In this document: in pieces, positions 54,606 to 62,965 of the stretch
Layout of the letters: each line of letters starts with the position of its first letter
Position numbering within the stretch: position 1 is the stretch's first letter
From: Microbacterium oryzae
Lineage (GTDB): Bacteria; Actinomycetota; Actinomycetes; Actinomycetales; Microbacteriaceae
Assembly (NCBI RefSeq): GCF_030406385.1
Contig: NZ_JAUEPM010000007.1
Coordinates: forward strand, 150,549-214,548
Length of the DNA stretch: 64,000 nucleotides
Direction: 5' to 3'
Translations under genes and position numbers: made by a program
Notes under the pieces: model-generated
Databases searched by the model: none
Seen by the model: the letters and a program-made list of their open reading frames with translations, nothing else
Told to the model about the DNA's origin: nothing

Positions 54606-56452
54606 ACGGAAGCCCGATGCCACGAGGGAAGTCTTCTCGCCGACGTCGGTCCGCACCGACTCGCAGCCAGCAGGCCGGGCGCTTGACTCGCATCGCTCTG
54701 TGGTGCGTCCTCGGCGTCACGGTCTGCGCCTTCGCGTGGGTCGGGACACGCGGCGCTCTCGCCGCCTATCACCTGCAGAAAGCGCAGACAGCGGCCGGTG
54801 CGCTCCAGAGGACCGTCCTCAGTTCGCCGGAGGAATCGCAGCCGGCTCTGAACGCGATCGAAGAAGATACCGCCGCCGCCTACGCACTGACGCACGATCC
54901 GGTCTGGCGGGTGACCGAGGGACTTCCGTGGGTCGGCCCGCATCTCGCTGCTGTATCGACGGCTGCGGCCTCACTGAACGACGTGGTACTCAACGTCGCG
55001 GGCCCCCTCGCCGAGGTCGCACCCAACGCACTGCAGGCAATGACGCCCAGTGGCGGGGCATTCGATGTCGACACTCTCGCGGCCCTGGGCGCCGATGCGC
55101 GGGCAGCAGCGAACGCTGCGCGTTCGTCCTCGGATGCGCTCGCCGCTGTGAACGAGGACATCCTCGTCGCGCCGCTCGCGTCCGTGATGTCAAAGGCCGA
55201 CGACACGATGGCTACTCTTGCAGGCGCCACGGAAGCGCTGGCGAATGCGGTCGAACTTCTGCCGCCGATGCTCGGGGCGGAAGGGCCGCGCGACTACCTC
55301 GTAGTCTTCCAGAACGACGCTGAGTGGCGCTCGCTTGGCGGCCTCACTGGGTCGCTGCTTCAGATGCACACCGACAACGGCGCGGTAACCATTTGGGACC
55401 AGAGTTCGGCCACGTCGATGACCCAGTACCCGAAGCCGATCCTCGATCTCGGAACTGATCTCGCCAGCATCTACGACGGCAAGCCCGCACGATTCGCGCA
55501 CAATCTCACGCAGATTCCGGACTTCGCCCTCGACGCCGAGATCGCGCGCGAGTTCTGGTCGCGAGACAAGAATGTCGATGTGAACGGAGTGCTCAGTCTG
55601 GACACAACGGCGCTCTCGTACCTGCTGGACGCCACCGGCCCGGTTCAGCTCGAGACCGGCGACACACTGACGTCCGACAACGCCGTCTCGCTTCTGTTGA
55701 ACGAGGTTTACGCTCGCTACCCTGAGCCCGCAGACCAGGATCGCTTCTTCGAGTCGGCCACGAGCGCCGTCTTCGAAAAGCTCCTGTCCGGCGCCGCCAA
55801 GCCGAGCGCGCTGCTCAGCGCACTGCAGAAGGCGGGATCCGAGCACCGGCTTCACATTTGGAACGCCGAACCGGAAGAGCAGAGCGTGCTCGACGACACG
55901 ACGTTGCAGGGCCAGCTTCCTACCAGCAACGCGACGAAGTCGTCGTTCGGCGTTTACTTCAACGACGGCACGGGATCGAAGCTGGACTACTTCATGAACG
56001 CCGGCGCGAATGCGCAGTGGTGTCAGCGCGTCTCCGGCGGGAACTCTAGTGCCGCTCTCCATGTCGAGGTCAGCAGCGAAGTCCCGGCGGACGTCGCGTC
56101 CCTCCCGGCGTACGTCACTGGAGTGGGCGCACCAGGATCGGGAATCGGTCGCAACGGCCTCTCCGTCGGGGGCACCCAACCCGGAGTCGCCCGGACTGTC
56201 ACGTATGTCTACCTTCCCGAGGGCGCGTTGCTCAGCGACGTAGAGGCATCGTCAGGCACGGCGACGGAGGTGGGCTTCCACGACGGTCGCCGCGTCGTCC
56301 TCTGGGATGTCAACATCGCCCCCGGCGAGACGGCGACGCTCGACCTTACGACCAACACGCCGACCGGCCCCGAACTTGGGGTCCAGATGACTCCGGTTCT
56401 TAACGAAATCGACCCCTCTCAGCTTGCTGTGAGCTGTCCCGACGTGCCATAG
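54602..56452 (+). CDS. DUF4012-domain membrane-anchored protein
   Basis: A 616-residue protein. After a basic N-terminus there is one membrane helix at about 31-50, an alanine-rich helical region, then the DUF4012 core starting near GPRDYLVVFQNDAEWRSLGG and running to about residue 560. The topology puts the domain outside the membrane. DUF4012 proteins are often found at the ends of actinobacterial and cyanobacterial polysaccharide loci; their activity is not known. The ATG overlaps the fcl stop, so it belongs to the fucose operon, which supports a role in surface assembly of the polymer. Confidence 0.83.
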   Translation: MNGSPMPRGKSSRRRRSAPTRSQQAGRLTRIALWCVLGVTVCAFAWVGTRGALAAYHLQKAQTAAGALQRTVLSSPEESQPALNAIEEDTAAAYALTHDPVWRVTEGLPWVGPHLAAVSTAAASLNDVVLNVAGPLAEVAPNALQAMTPSGGAFDVDTLAALGADARAAANAARSSSDALAAVNEDILVAPLASVMSKADDTMATLAGATEALANAVELLPPMLGAEGPRDYLVVFQNDAEWRSLGGLTGSLLQMHTDNGAVTIWDQSSATSMTQYPKPILDLGTDLASIYDGKPARFAHNLTQIPDFALDAEIAREFWSRDKNVDVNGVLSLDTTALSYLLDATGPVQLETGDTLTSDNAVSLLLNEVYARYPEPADQDRFFESATSAVFEKLLSGAAKPSALLSALQKAGSEHRLHIWNAEPEEQSVLDDTTLQGQLPTSNATKSSFGVYFNDGTGSKLDYFMNAGANAQWCQRVSGGNSSAALHVEVSSEVPADVASLPAYVTGVGAPGSGIGRNGLSVGGTQPGVARTVTYVYLPEGALLSDVEASSGTATEVGFHDGRRVVLWDVNIAPGETATLDLTTNTPTGPELGVQMTPVLNEIDPSQLAVSCPDVP

Positions 56453-56547
56453 TTCAAGCAGAGCAATATCCTGCTTACCTCGATCCCGGCTAGCCCGGCG
56501 CCGAGGACGACCGTTTGTCACCCTCAAAGCACCTGGGAGTCCAGACT

Positions 56548-57123
56548 ATGAAGAAGCCCGCGAAGCTCCTCGCCACCGCGGCCATCGCCGGCGCACTCGC
56601 GCTGGGGTCGCCCATTGCGGCTAGCGCCGACGTCAACAACTACACCCCCTCGAGCGAGACGGAATCCGTTCAGATCGCTCCTGGTCAGACGCAGACCATC
56701 GCGTTCGACGGCTTCCAGCCGAACGAGGACGTCACCTTCACCCTCACCGGTGAGGACGCTTCCGACGCCACCCTCGCGATCATCGTGAAGGCCGCTGTCG
56801 AGTCCATCTCGACCACGAAGACCGCCGACGCCGATGGCTCCGCTTCCGTCGAGGTCACGCTGCCCGCCAACGCGGTCGGCACCTACACGCTCACCGCGAC
56901 CGGCGCCGAGAGCGACGCCACCGCGACCACGACGATCCAGACCGGTGTCGCGGTCCCGGGCGAAGAGGACGGCGACGACGAGAACGACAGCGACGACCAG
57001 TCGCTCTCCCCGACCGGTGGCGACATGAGCTCGATCGGCCTCTGGGTCGGCGGCGGCGCGCTGCTCCTCGGTGGCGGCGCGGTTGTCGCGGCGACGGCTG
57101 TCCGTCGTCAGCGTCAGAACTGA
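56548..57123 (+). CDS. Secreted protein with wall-anchor-like C-terminus
   Basis: A 191-residue protein. Signal peptide 1-27 ends in ASA. A beta-rich Thr/Glu-rich domain follows (QTQTIAFDGFQPNEDVTFTL), then an acidic Asp/Glu linker around 142-150. The C-terminus has LSPTGG (153-158), a membrane helix and RRQRQN, the layout of a sortase substrate with a variant LPxTG motif. No sortase is encoded in the window. ATG at 56548 begins the signal peptide and has GGGAG upstream. It follows the DUF4012 gene after 95 bp and may be made from its own promoter. Confidence 0.75.
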   Translation: MKKPAKLLATAAIAGALALGSPIAASADVNNYTPSSETESVQIAPGQTQTIAFDGFQPNEDVTFTLTGEDASDATLAIIVKAAVESISTTKTADADGSASVEVTLPANAVGTYTLTATGAESDATATTTIQTGVAVPGEEDGDDENDSDDQSLSPTGGDMSSIGLWVGGGALLLGGGAVVAATAVRRQRQN

Positions 57124-57137
57124 CACACCGACGTACC

Positions 57138-57173
57138 GAAGAAGGGCCGATGCGAGAGCATCGGCCCTTCTTC
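57138..57173. terminator. Bidirectional terminator
   Basis: GAAGAAGGGCCGATGC (57138-57153), loop GAGA, GCATCGGCCCTTCTTC (57158-57173): a perfect 16-bp stem with tetraloop in the 55-bp gap between two convergent genes. It can end transcription from the secreted-protein gene and from the phosphatase-type gene on the other strand. Confidence 0.88.
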
Positions 57174-57178
57174 TGCGT

Positions 57179-57847
57179 CTACCGGTAGCTCGCGCGCACG
57201 AGGATCGGCAGATGATCGCTGCTCCCCTGCGGCAGGGTCGTCACGTCGTCGATCGTCAGGCCCTGCGAGGTCGCGAAGTCGTAGTGTCCCTTGAAGAACC
57301 GGTACCGTGTGTACGTGCGGGCATCGCTCAGCGTGAGGTCGTAGCCCGCACCGCGCACCCGCTCATGCAGCCGCTCCTTGAACACGGGGTAGTTGTAATC
57401 CCCGACCATGAGCATGGGCAGCCCGGGCCCGAGCCGATCCAGCGCGCCGAGCGCCGCGCGGATCTGATGCCGGCGCAGCGAGTTCAGCGCCGTGAGCGGC
57501 GCCGCATGGAACGACGCGACGATCACCTCGGTGCCGGCGTCGATGTCGGTCAGCCGCACCCCTAGCAGCCGCTCGTGCGCGGGTCGCAGCACGATGTCGT
57601 GCAGCGAGCGCTTGAGCGACAGCACGACGGCGTCGCCGAGCCGGAACATGTTCTCGCGGTAGTACAGCGCGAGCCCCAGCCGGTTGCGCTCGGTGGCCCT
57701 CGCGAGCTTCAGGCCGGCGATCTGATCCGGAAGCGCGGTCGTGTCGGCCTCCTGCAGACACAGCACGTTCGCCTCCCACCGCTCGACGAGCTGCTCGAGC
57801 TCGTGAGCTGCCGCGTGCTTGCGCAGATTGTAGGAGATGACTCTCAT
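57179..57847 (-). CDS. Endonuclease/exonuclease/phosphatase-family protein
   Basis: A 222-residue protein with the EEP fold: MRVISYNLRKHAA, the catalytic Glu in VLCLQEADTT, the GDYNYP metal motif and the closing SSDHLPILV with the catalytic His. Members cleave phosphodiesters in DNA, lipids or nucleotides; the substrate is unknown here. ATG at 57847 starts the first strand and follows GGGGA; a GTG at 57856 is less likely. Confidence 0.87.
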   Translation of the reverse strand: MRVISYNLRKHAAAHELEQLVERWEANVLCLQEADTTALPDQIAGLKLARATERNRLGLALYYRENMFRLGDAVVLSLKRSLHDIVLRPAHERLLGVRLTDIDAGTEVIVASFHAAPLTALNSLRRHQIRAALGALDRLGPGLPMLMVGDYNYPVFKERLHERVRGAGYDLTLSDARTYTRYRFFKGHYDFATSQGLTIDDVTTLPQGSSDHLPILVRASYR

Positions 57848-57938
57848 CTTCCCCACGCTAGGCCCGGGCCATCCGACCGGCCAGCGCTTGCGCCGGTGCG
57901 TCGCAGTCTGCCAAGCGGTTCATCCAGCAGCGCCCGCG

Positions 57939-57949
57939 TAGTATTCCGG
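57939..57949 (+). promoter_or_regulatory. TAGTATTCCGG motif before the histidine kinase; possible leaderless start
   Basis: TAGTAT (57939-57944) could serve as a -10 box with the transcript starting at or beside the ATG at 57952, and no Shine-Dalgarno sequence is seen. The ten bases AGTATTCCGG recur upstream of the response regulator at 61801-61810. No convincing -35 was found. Confidence 0.4.
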
Positions 57950-57951
57950 GT

Positions 57952-59592
57952 ATGGCGGATGGCGGGGGGCGCACGGTCGTAGCGCGTGCGGAGACGCCCC
58001 GCCGCGAGGCCGACCGGCGCACGCGTTCCGTGTGGCGTCACCAGCTCATCATCGCCTTCAGCACGGTGACGGTCGCCACGGTCGTCGCGCTCCTTGAGCC
58101 GACACTCTTCGTCACTCCGACCTTCGGGGTCGGCCTCACCGCGATCATCCTCTGGACGGTCCTCGCGATCGCCCTCCCTTGGCATCTTCTGCCCAACGGG
58201 GCCGTCCTCGCCCTGCCGATCCTCGACATCCTCGCGATCGGCCTTCTCTCGGAGGCGCGGGGCGACACCCTCGGCCTGCTGTGGGCCTTCCCGGTCGTCT
58301 GGCTCGCGAGCTACTACTCGGTCGGATGGCTGGTGACCGGCATCTGCCTCGTCGCCGGCTCCATCCTGGCCGCGGGGCTCGCGAGCGGCAGCTTCTCGAC
58401 CGACGACGCCCTGAGCCTGTTCACACTGGTGCTCACGGGGGCCTTCATCGGCATCACCCTTCGTTCGGGCATGGGCCGCACCCGGGCAGCCGCACGCCTG
58501 ATGCGCCGCCAGTCCCGACAGCTCGATGCGGCCCTCGCCCTTGCACGGCGCGAGGAGCAGCGACGCACCGCGCTTCTCGACACCCTGCAGACCGGCATCG
58601 CGCAGGTCGACCAGGACGGCACCCTCCCCGCGACGAACGCCGCCTACCGCCGCATGTACGGCATCGAGAACCTCCCCATACTCCACCCCACGCGCGCGGT
58701 CGAGTACCGCGAACGACGGGGCGAGGCCATCCCCGCTGAGCAGACGACCGTCGCCCGCGCCGCCCGCGGTGAGAACTTCGCGGGCGAGCAGGTCTGGCTG
58801 TTCGATCGGGATGGCCGGTGGCGGCTTCTCGAGGTGTCTGCCCGCTACCGCCTCGACGGCATGATCCTCGTCGCCGAGGACGTCACCGCGCAGACCGAGG
58901 CGAAGACCGAGCGCCAGTCGATGGCGCGCGCGGTCTCGCATGAGCTGCGCAGCCCGCTGACCGCCGTGCTCGGCCACGCCGACCTGCTGCTGGAGCGCAA
59001 CGACCTGCCCGCCTCCGCACGTGAGCAGCTCTCGACGATCGAGAACGCCGCCGAGCGCATGGAGCGCCTCATCGCGCGCATCCTGCAGGACCCGGGGCGC
59101 GACCCCGCAGACGAGCACACCGTCGTCGATCTCGCCGCCATCGCCTCCGCCTCGGTGTCGGCCTTCGGCCCCGCCGCGCTCTCCAGCGGCGTGCGGGTCG
59201 TCCGCCCCACGGACGACGACAGCGCCGTCATCGTGGGCGACGCGTTCCGCCTGCGCCAGGTCGTCGACAACGTCGTCGGCAACGCGGTGAAGTACACCCC
59301 CCGGGGCGGCACCGTCACCGTCGAGGTCTCCAGCACCGCCGAGGAGGTCGCGGTCAGCGTCGCGGACACCGGCATCGGCATCCCGGAGGACGAGCTGTCG
59401 CACATCTTCGACCAGTACTTCCGCGCCTCGAGCGCCCGCGACGCCGGCATCCCCGGCACGGGCCTCGGCATGGGCATCTCGCGCGAGATCGTCACCGAGC
59501 ACGGCGGCGTCCTCGAGCTCGACAGCGCGCTCGGGTACGGCACCACCGTCACCATCCGGCTCCCCCGCACCACCGACAAGGAGACGGCGTGA
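57952..59592 (+). CDS. Membrane-bound sensor histidine kinase
   Basis: A 546-residue kinase. Six membrane helices lie between about 31 and 172. A PAS-like domain follows at about 205-312 (LLDTLQTGIAQVDQDGTLPA). The dimerisation box has phospho-acceptor His330 in AVSHELRSPLTAVLGHADLL, and the ATPase domain shows N (NVVGNAVKYTPRGG), G1 (VADTGIGIPEDEL) and G2 (GTGLGMGISREIV) boxes. It should phosphorylate the response regulator at 61827, which is separated from it by only two other genes. The stop overlaps the GTG of the next gene. The signal is unknown. Confidence 0.93.
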   Translation: MADGGGRTVVARAETPRREADRRTRSVWRHQLIIAFSTVTVATVVALLEPTLFVTPTFGVGLTAIILWTVLAIALPWHLLPNGAVLALPILDILAIGLLSEARGDTLGLLWAFPVVWLASYYSVGWLVTGICLVAGSILAAGLASGSFSTDDALSLFTLVLTGAFIGITLRSGMGRTRAAARLMRRQSRQLDAALALARREEQRRTALLDTLQTGIAQVDQDGTLPATNAAYRRMYGIENLPILHPTRAVEYRERRGEAIPAEQTTVARAARGENFAGEQVWLFDRDGRWRLLEVSARYRLDGMILVAEDVTAQTEAKTERQSMARAVSHELRSPLTAVLGHADLLLERNDLPASAREQLSTIENAAERMERLIARILQDPGRDPADEHTVVDLAAIASASVSAFGPAALSSGVRVVRPTDDDSAVIVGDAFRLRQVVDNVVGNAVKYTPRGGTVTVEVSSTAEEVAVSVADTGIGIPEDELSHIFDQYFRASSARDAGIPGTGLGMGISREIVTEHGGVLELDSALGYGTTVTIRLPRTTDKETA

Positions 59593-60749
59593 ACACCACC
59601 GTTCCATTCATCGCCGTCGCCACGGTGGCCTGCATCGTCATGCTCGGCCTGGGCTTCCTCCCCCGCCCCTCGTACGCCGCGGCCCACTGGTCGCTCGCAT
59701 TCGTGCTCGCGATGAGCGCCTCGTACGCGTACCTCTACGCAGAGACCACCACCTACTGGTTCCTCCCCGCATACGCGTCGGGCATCTTCCTGCCTGCGAA
59801 CGCGTTCCTCTGGACCGGGCTGCGGATGTTCAACGAGCGGAGGAGGTCCGGATGGACCTTGGCGACGACATATCTCGTCGCGTCGCCGACCATCCTGATC
59901 TTGCTGTACCCCACGAACTACTACTCCATCGCCTTCCGCCTCGACTTCCTCGTTTCGTGCATCTTCGCCGTCCTCTGCATCGTCGAGCTGCTGAACCTCT
60001 ATCCACGCGTGCACGAGGCCATCCTGCCGATGGTGGTCGCGGCGGCGATCTTCCCCGTGTTCGCGCTCTACGGCCTGGTCGACGGACTGCTGCGCTGGAT
60101 GCACGGCAACCCCTCCGCCGACGACCTCGCCTCGGTGCGCGCGGTCAACGGCGTGGGCACCGGCGTCTACATCGTGTGCGTGCTCGTCACCCTTCTGCTC
60201 ATCGTGCGCCAGCCGCGCCCCGCCTCTGCCCGCAACGACGGCACCTTCGAGGCCGTTGCCCGCAACCGTCTCGAGCGCGCGCAGAAGGCCGGCGACGACT
60301 GGTGGTCGCTCGTCGACATCCGCCTCGACGACCCGGAGGACATCCGCACCGCCCTCGGCGGCGGCGCGTTCGAGGAGATCGCCGAGCGCTTCTGCACGGC
60401 CGTGCTTGCGGGCCTTCCGGCCGACGCCGATATCGAGCAGCGCGGCGAGACGCGGTTCGTCGCCCTCGTTCCGCGCTCGAGCGAGGCGGCCCGCCGACTG
60501 ATCGTCTCGCTGCTGGAGCGGATCGGAGAGCCCGACCCCGACCATCCGCTGCCCGTGCGCACGTCGGCGAGCATCGGATGGGCTACGGTCGCCTCCACCG
60601 GATACGACCTCGACGAGCTGCTGCGCGCCGCGAGCGACGCCAACGCGGCCGCCCGCCAGATGGGCGGCGACCGGTGGGAGCGCGCGGGCAAGCCGGACGC
60701 CGCCGTGACCTCGAGCATCGCCACCGCCTCCTCCAGAAAGCGCGCGTGA
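59589..60749 (+). CDS. Membrane protein with degenerate GGDEF-like domain
   Basis: A 386-residue protein. Residues 1-207 carry about seven membrane helices. The cytoplasmic C-terminal part, about 215-365, follows the GGDEF pattern: TSASIGWATVASTGYDLDEL followed by LRAASDANAAARQMGGDRW is the typical last third, and RGETRFVALVP (285-295) stands where GGDEF-[FY] normally is. The metal and catalytic residues are therefore missing, so cyclase activity is unlikely; it may bind nucleotide or protein as a sensor. It is translationally coupled to both the kinase upstream and the glycosidase downstream. Confidence 0.75.
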   Translation: MNTTVPFIAVATVACIVMLGLGFLPRPSYAAAHWSLAFVLAMSASYAYLYAETTTYWFLPAYASGIFLPANAFLWTGLRMFNERRRSGWTLATTYLVASPTILILLYPTNYYSIAFRLDFLVSCIFAVLCIVELLNLYPRVHEAILPMVVAAAIFPVFALYGLVDGLLRWMHGNPSADDLASVRAVNGVGTGVYIVCVLVTLLLIVRQPRPASARNDGTFEAVARNRLERAQKAGDDWWSLVDIRLDDPEDIRTALGGGAFEEIAERFCTAVLAGLPADADIEQRGETRFVALVPRSSEAARRLIVSLLERIGEPDPDHPLPVRTSASIGWATVASTGYDLDELLRAASDANAAARQMGGDRWERAGKPDAAVTSSIATASSRKRA

Positions 60750-61774
60750 GGGCGCGGCGTCGGCGGGTGCCGGGTGCGCTCCGCGTGCCGCGTGCGCTCC
60801 GCTCTCCGTGGCTGTGGATCGCGGTGCTCAGCGTCATCGTCGTCGGCATGCTCGCCGTGGGAGGCATCTTCGTGAGCCACTGGATCAACGCCCTCACGGC
60901 GCGCCCACCCGGCGTCGGCACCGAGTTCGTCGCGCCGGAGCTGTCGAAGGCGCAGCGTGCGCTCGACGACGACCTCACGCCCGAGCAGCAGGAGGCGGCG
61001 GAGTACCTCGCCGCACAGCCCTCGACGTACTGGATCACCCCCGAGCAGGACCCGATCGGCCAGGCCGGTGCGACGATCGGCGCGCTCGCCAAGCAGGCGC
61101 GCGACGAGGGCAAGGCGCTGTCGGTCGCGGTGTACGGGCTGCCGGGGCGCGACTGCGGCAACCACTCCGCGGGCGGCCTCGAACCCGACGACTACGAGAC
61201 GTGGGTCGAGGAGATCGGCGCGGCGCTCGACAACGCCCGCGACGTGCAGAAGATCGTCGTTCTCGAGCCCGACAGCCTCGCGCTCGCGCCCGAGTGCGGC
61301 AACCTCGACGAGCGCGTGACCCAGCTGCGCGGCGCCGTGGCCGCGCTGCAGGCCGTGGACACGTGGATCTACCTCGACGGCGGGCACAGCTCGTGGCTCG
61401 CTCCCGAGCGGATGGCCGAGCTCATCTCGGCCGTCGACGTCGCGGGAGAGGTGCGCGGCTTCGCGACGAACGTGTCGAACTTCCAGCCGCTCACCGACGA
61501 GTTCGCCTACGCGCACGAGGTCGCGTCGCACCTCGACGGCATGCACGCCGTCATTGACAGCTCGCGCAACGGCACGGCGACTGCGGGATCTGAGTGGTGC
61601 AACCCCGCGGGGCAGACCGTCGGCGAGCGCGCCGGCGAGTACGGCGACGAGGTCGTCGACACGAATCTCTGGATCAAGCCCCCGGGCGAGAGCGACGGCC
61701 CCTGCAACGGCGGCCCAGCCGCGGGTGTGTGGTGGCCGGAGGGCGCCGTCGCGCTGACGGCGAGCGCGCGCTGA
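60746..61774 (+). CDS. Membrane-anchored glycoside hydrolase family 6 (cellulase-type)
   Basis: A 342-residue protein with a very basic N-terminus, one membrane helix at about 21-43 and an outside GH6 domain. Motifs in order are AVYGLPGRDCGNHSAGG with the catalytic acid Asp136, VVLEPDSLALAPECGN (173-178 LEPDSL), YLDGGHSSWL, NVSNFQ, VIDSSRNG, CNPAGQTVG and LWIKPPGESDGPC. GH6 enzymes cleave beta-1,4-glucan with inversion. It lacks a carbohydrate-binding module and is anchored, which suggests work on a cell-surface or self-made glucan. GTG at 60746 overlaps the preceding stop (GTGA). Confidence 0.9.
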   Translation: MRARRRRVPGALRVPRALRSPWLWIAVLSVIVVGMLAVGGIFVSHWINALTARPPGVGTEFVAPELSKAQRALDDDLTPEQQEAAEYLAAQPSTYWITPEQDPIGQAGATIGALAKQARDEGKALSVAVYGLPGRDCGNHSAGGLEPDDYETWVEEIGAALDNARDVQKIVVLEPDSLALAPECGNLDERVTQLRGAVAALQAVDTWIYLDGGHSSWLAPERMAELISAVDVAGEVRGFATNVSNFQPLTDEFAYAHEVASHLDGMHAVIDSSRNGTATAGSEWCNPAGQTVGERAGEYGDEVVDTNLWIKPPGESDGPCNGGPAAGVWWPEGAVALTASAR

Positions 61775-61799
61775 CGACCGCTAGGATGGCTAGCAATCG

Positions 61800-61810
61800 C
61801 AGTATTCCGG
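61800..61810 (+). promoter_or_regulatory. AGTATTCCGG motif before the response regulator
   Basis: CAGTATTCCGG repeats ten bases of the sequence in front of the histidine kinase (57940-57949). Here it lies 17 bp before the ATG, and a normal GGAG ribosome site follows it. CAGTAT could be a weak -10 box, or the shared motif could be a binding site for the regulator itself. Confidence 0.4.
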
Positions 61811-61826
61811 ATGTGAGTGGAGCAAG

Positions 61827-62882
61827 ATGACCGACCCGAGCGTCCCGCTGAAGACCGCCGTGATCGTCGAGGACGATCCCGACATCCGCCACCTCCTCGT
61901 GGAGGTGCTGGAGTCTGCGGGTTTCTCCACCGTCTCGGCCGGGAACGGCATCGACGGGGTGAACGCGGTGCTGCGGTATCAGCCGCTCATCACGACGCTC
62001 GACGTGAACATGCCCGGCATCGACGGCTTCGAGGCCGCCCGCCGCATCCGCGCCGGCAGCGACACGTACATCATCATGCTCACGGCCCTCGACGACGAGG
62101 CCGATGTCGTGCTCGGGCTCAGCTCGGGAGCGGACGAGTACCTGAACAAGCCTTTCCGCCCCCGCGAGCTGCGCGCGCGCATCGACGCCATGCTGCGACG
62201 CCCGCGCGCGGGTGCGGCGGCACCGGCCGCACCCCGACAGGATGCGACGGGTCCGTCGTTCCCGACCGCGCGCGCGACGCCGGGTGTGTCGGGGTTCCCG
62301 GCCGCGGCCGGGCAGGCGGTGCCCGGGGTGCAGGGGGCGCCCGGGGTGCCGGGGGCGCCGGGGGCGCCGGGGGCGCCCGGGGTGCAGGGGGCGCCGGTGG
62401 GTGCCCAGGGCGAGCCCGAGGTCTGGCGGGTCTCCCCCGCCGACGAGGCAGCGCCATCCGCCGCCGTCGTCGTCGGGAGCGATGTCGGCCCGCAGGAGGG
62501 CGGGCAGGAGCTCGCCACGACCGGTCCGACCGGGCTCGGCCCGCACACGCTCGCGCACCGCGACCTCTACGTCGACCCGGAGAGCCGGATCGCGAAGATC
62601 GGCGACCGCGACCTCGAGCTCACCCGCACCGAGTTCGACCTGCTCGCTGCGCTCATGGAGTCGAAGCGCCGCGTGCGCAGCAAGGCCGACCTCACGCTCG
62701 TGCTGCGCGGCGAGTCGTACGTGACGAGCTACTTCGTGGGCGACGCCGACAAGCGCGCGATCGAGGCGCACATGACGAACCTGCGTCGCAAGCTCGGCGA
62801 CAATCCCGTCACGCCTCGGTACATCGAGACCGTGCGCGGTGTGGGCTATCGGCTGACGTCACAGGTGGCGCCCGCGTACTGA
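61827..62882 (+). CDS. OmpR-type response regulator with collagen-like linker
   Basis: A 351-residue regulator, about 120 longer than usual. The receiver (10-125) has acidic residues Glu15-Asp17, phospho-acceptor Asp59 (TTLDVNMPG), Thr86 and Lys108. The C-terminal winged helix (about 250-345) includes LTRTEFDLLAALMESKRRV and RYIETVRGVGYRL. The linker at 126-245 is Ala/Pro/Gly-rich and contains eight uninterrupted Gly-X-Y triplets (167-190), coded by a GC-rich repeat. It presumably answers to the kinase at 57952 and starts 52 bp after the GH6 gene. Confidence 0.92.
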   Translation: MTDPSVPLKTAVIVEDDPDIRHLLVEVLESAGFSTVSAGNGIDGVNAVLRYQPLITTLDVNMPGIDGFEAARRIRAGSDTYIIMLTALDDEADVVLGLSSGADEYLNKPFRPRELRARIDAMLRRPRAGAAAPAAPRQDATGPSFPTARATPGVSGFPAAAGQAVPGVQGAPGVPGAPGAPGAPGVQGAPVGAQGEPEVWRVSPADEAAPSAAVVVGSDVGPQEGGQELATTGPTGLGPHTLAHRDLYVDPESRIAKIGDRDLELTRTEFDLLAALMESKRRVRSKADLTLVLRGESYVTSYFVGDADKRAIEAHMTNLRRKLGDNPVTPRYIETVRGVGYRLTSQVAPAY

Positions 62883-62900
62883 GGCGTCCTGCGAGACGCG

Positions 62901-62932
62901 AGAGCCGGCCATCCGATGGGGTGGCCGGCTCT
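62901..62932 (+). terminator. Terminator of the kinase-GH6-regulator unit
   Basis: AGAGCCGGCCA (62901-62911) pairs with TGGCCGGCTCT (62922-62932) and is followed by TT, 18 bp after the response regulator stop. Confidence 0.8.
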
Positions 62933-62965
62933 TTCGCGCGGTGCGGGGCGTGGCGTGGCGTCCTG

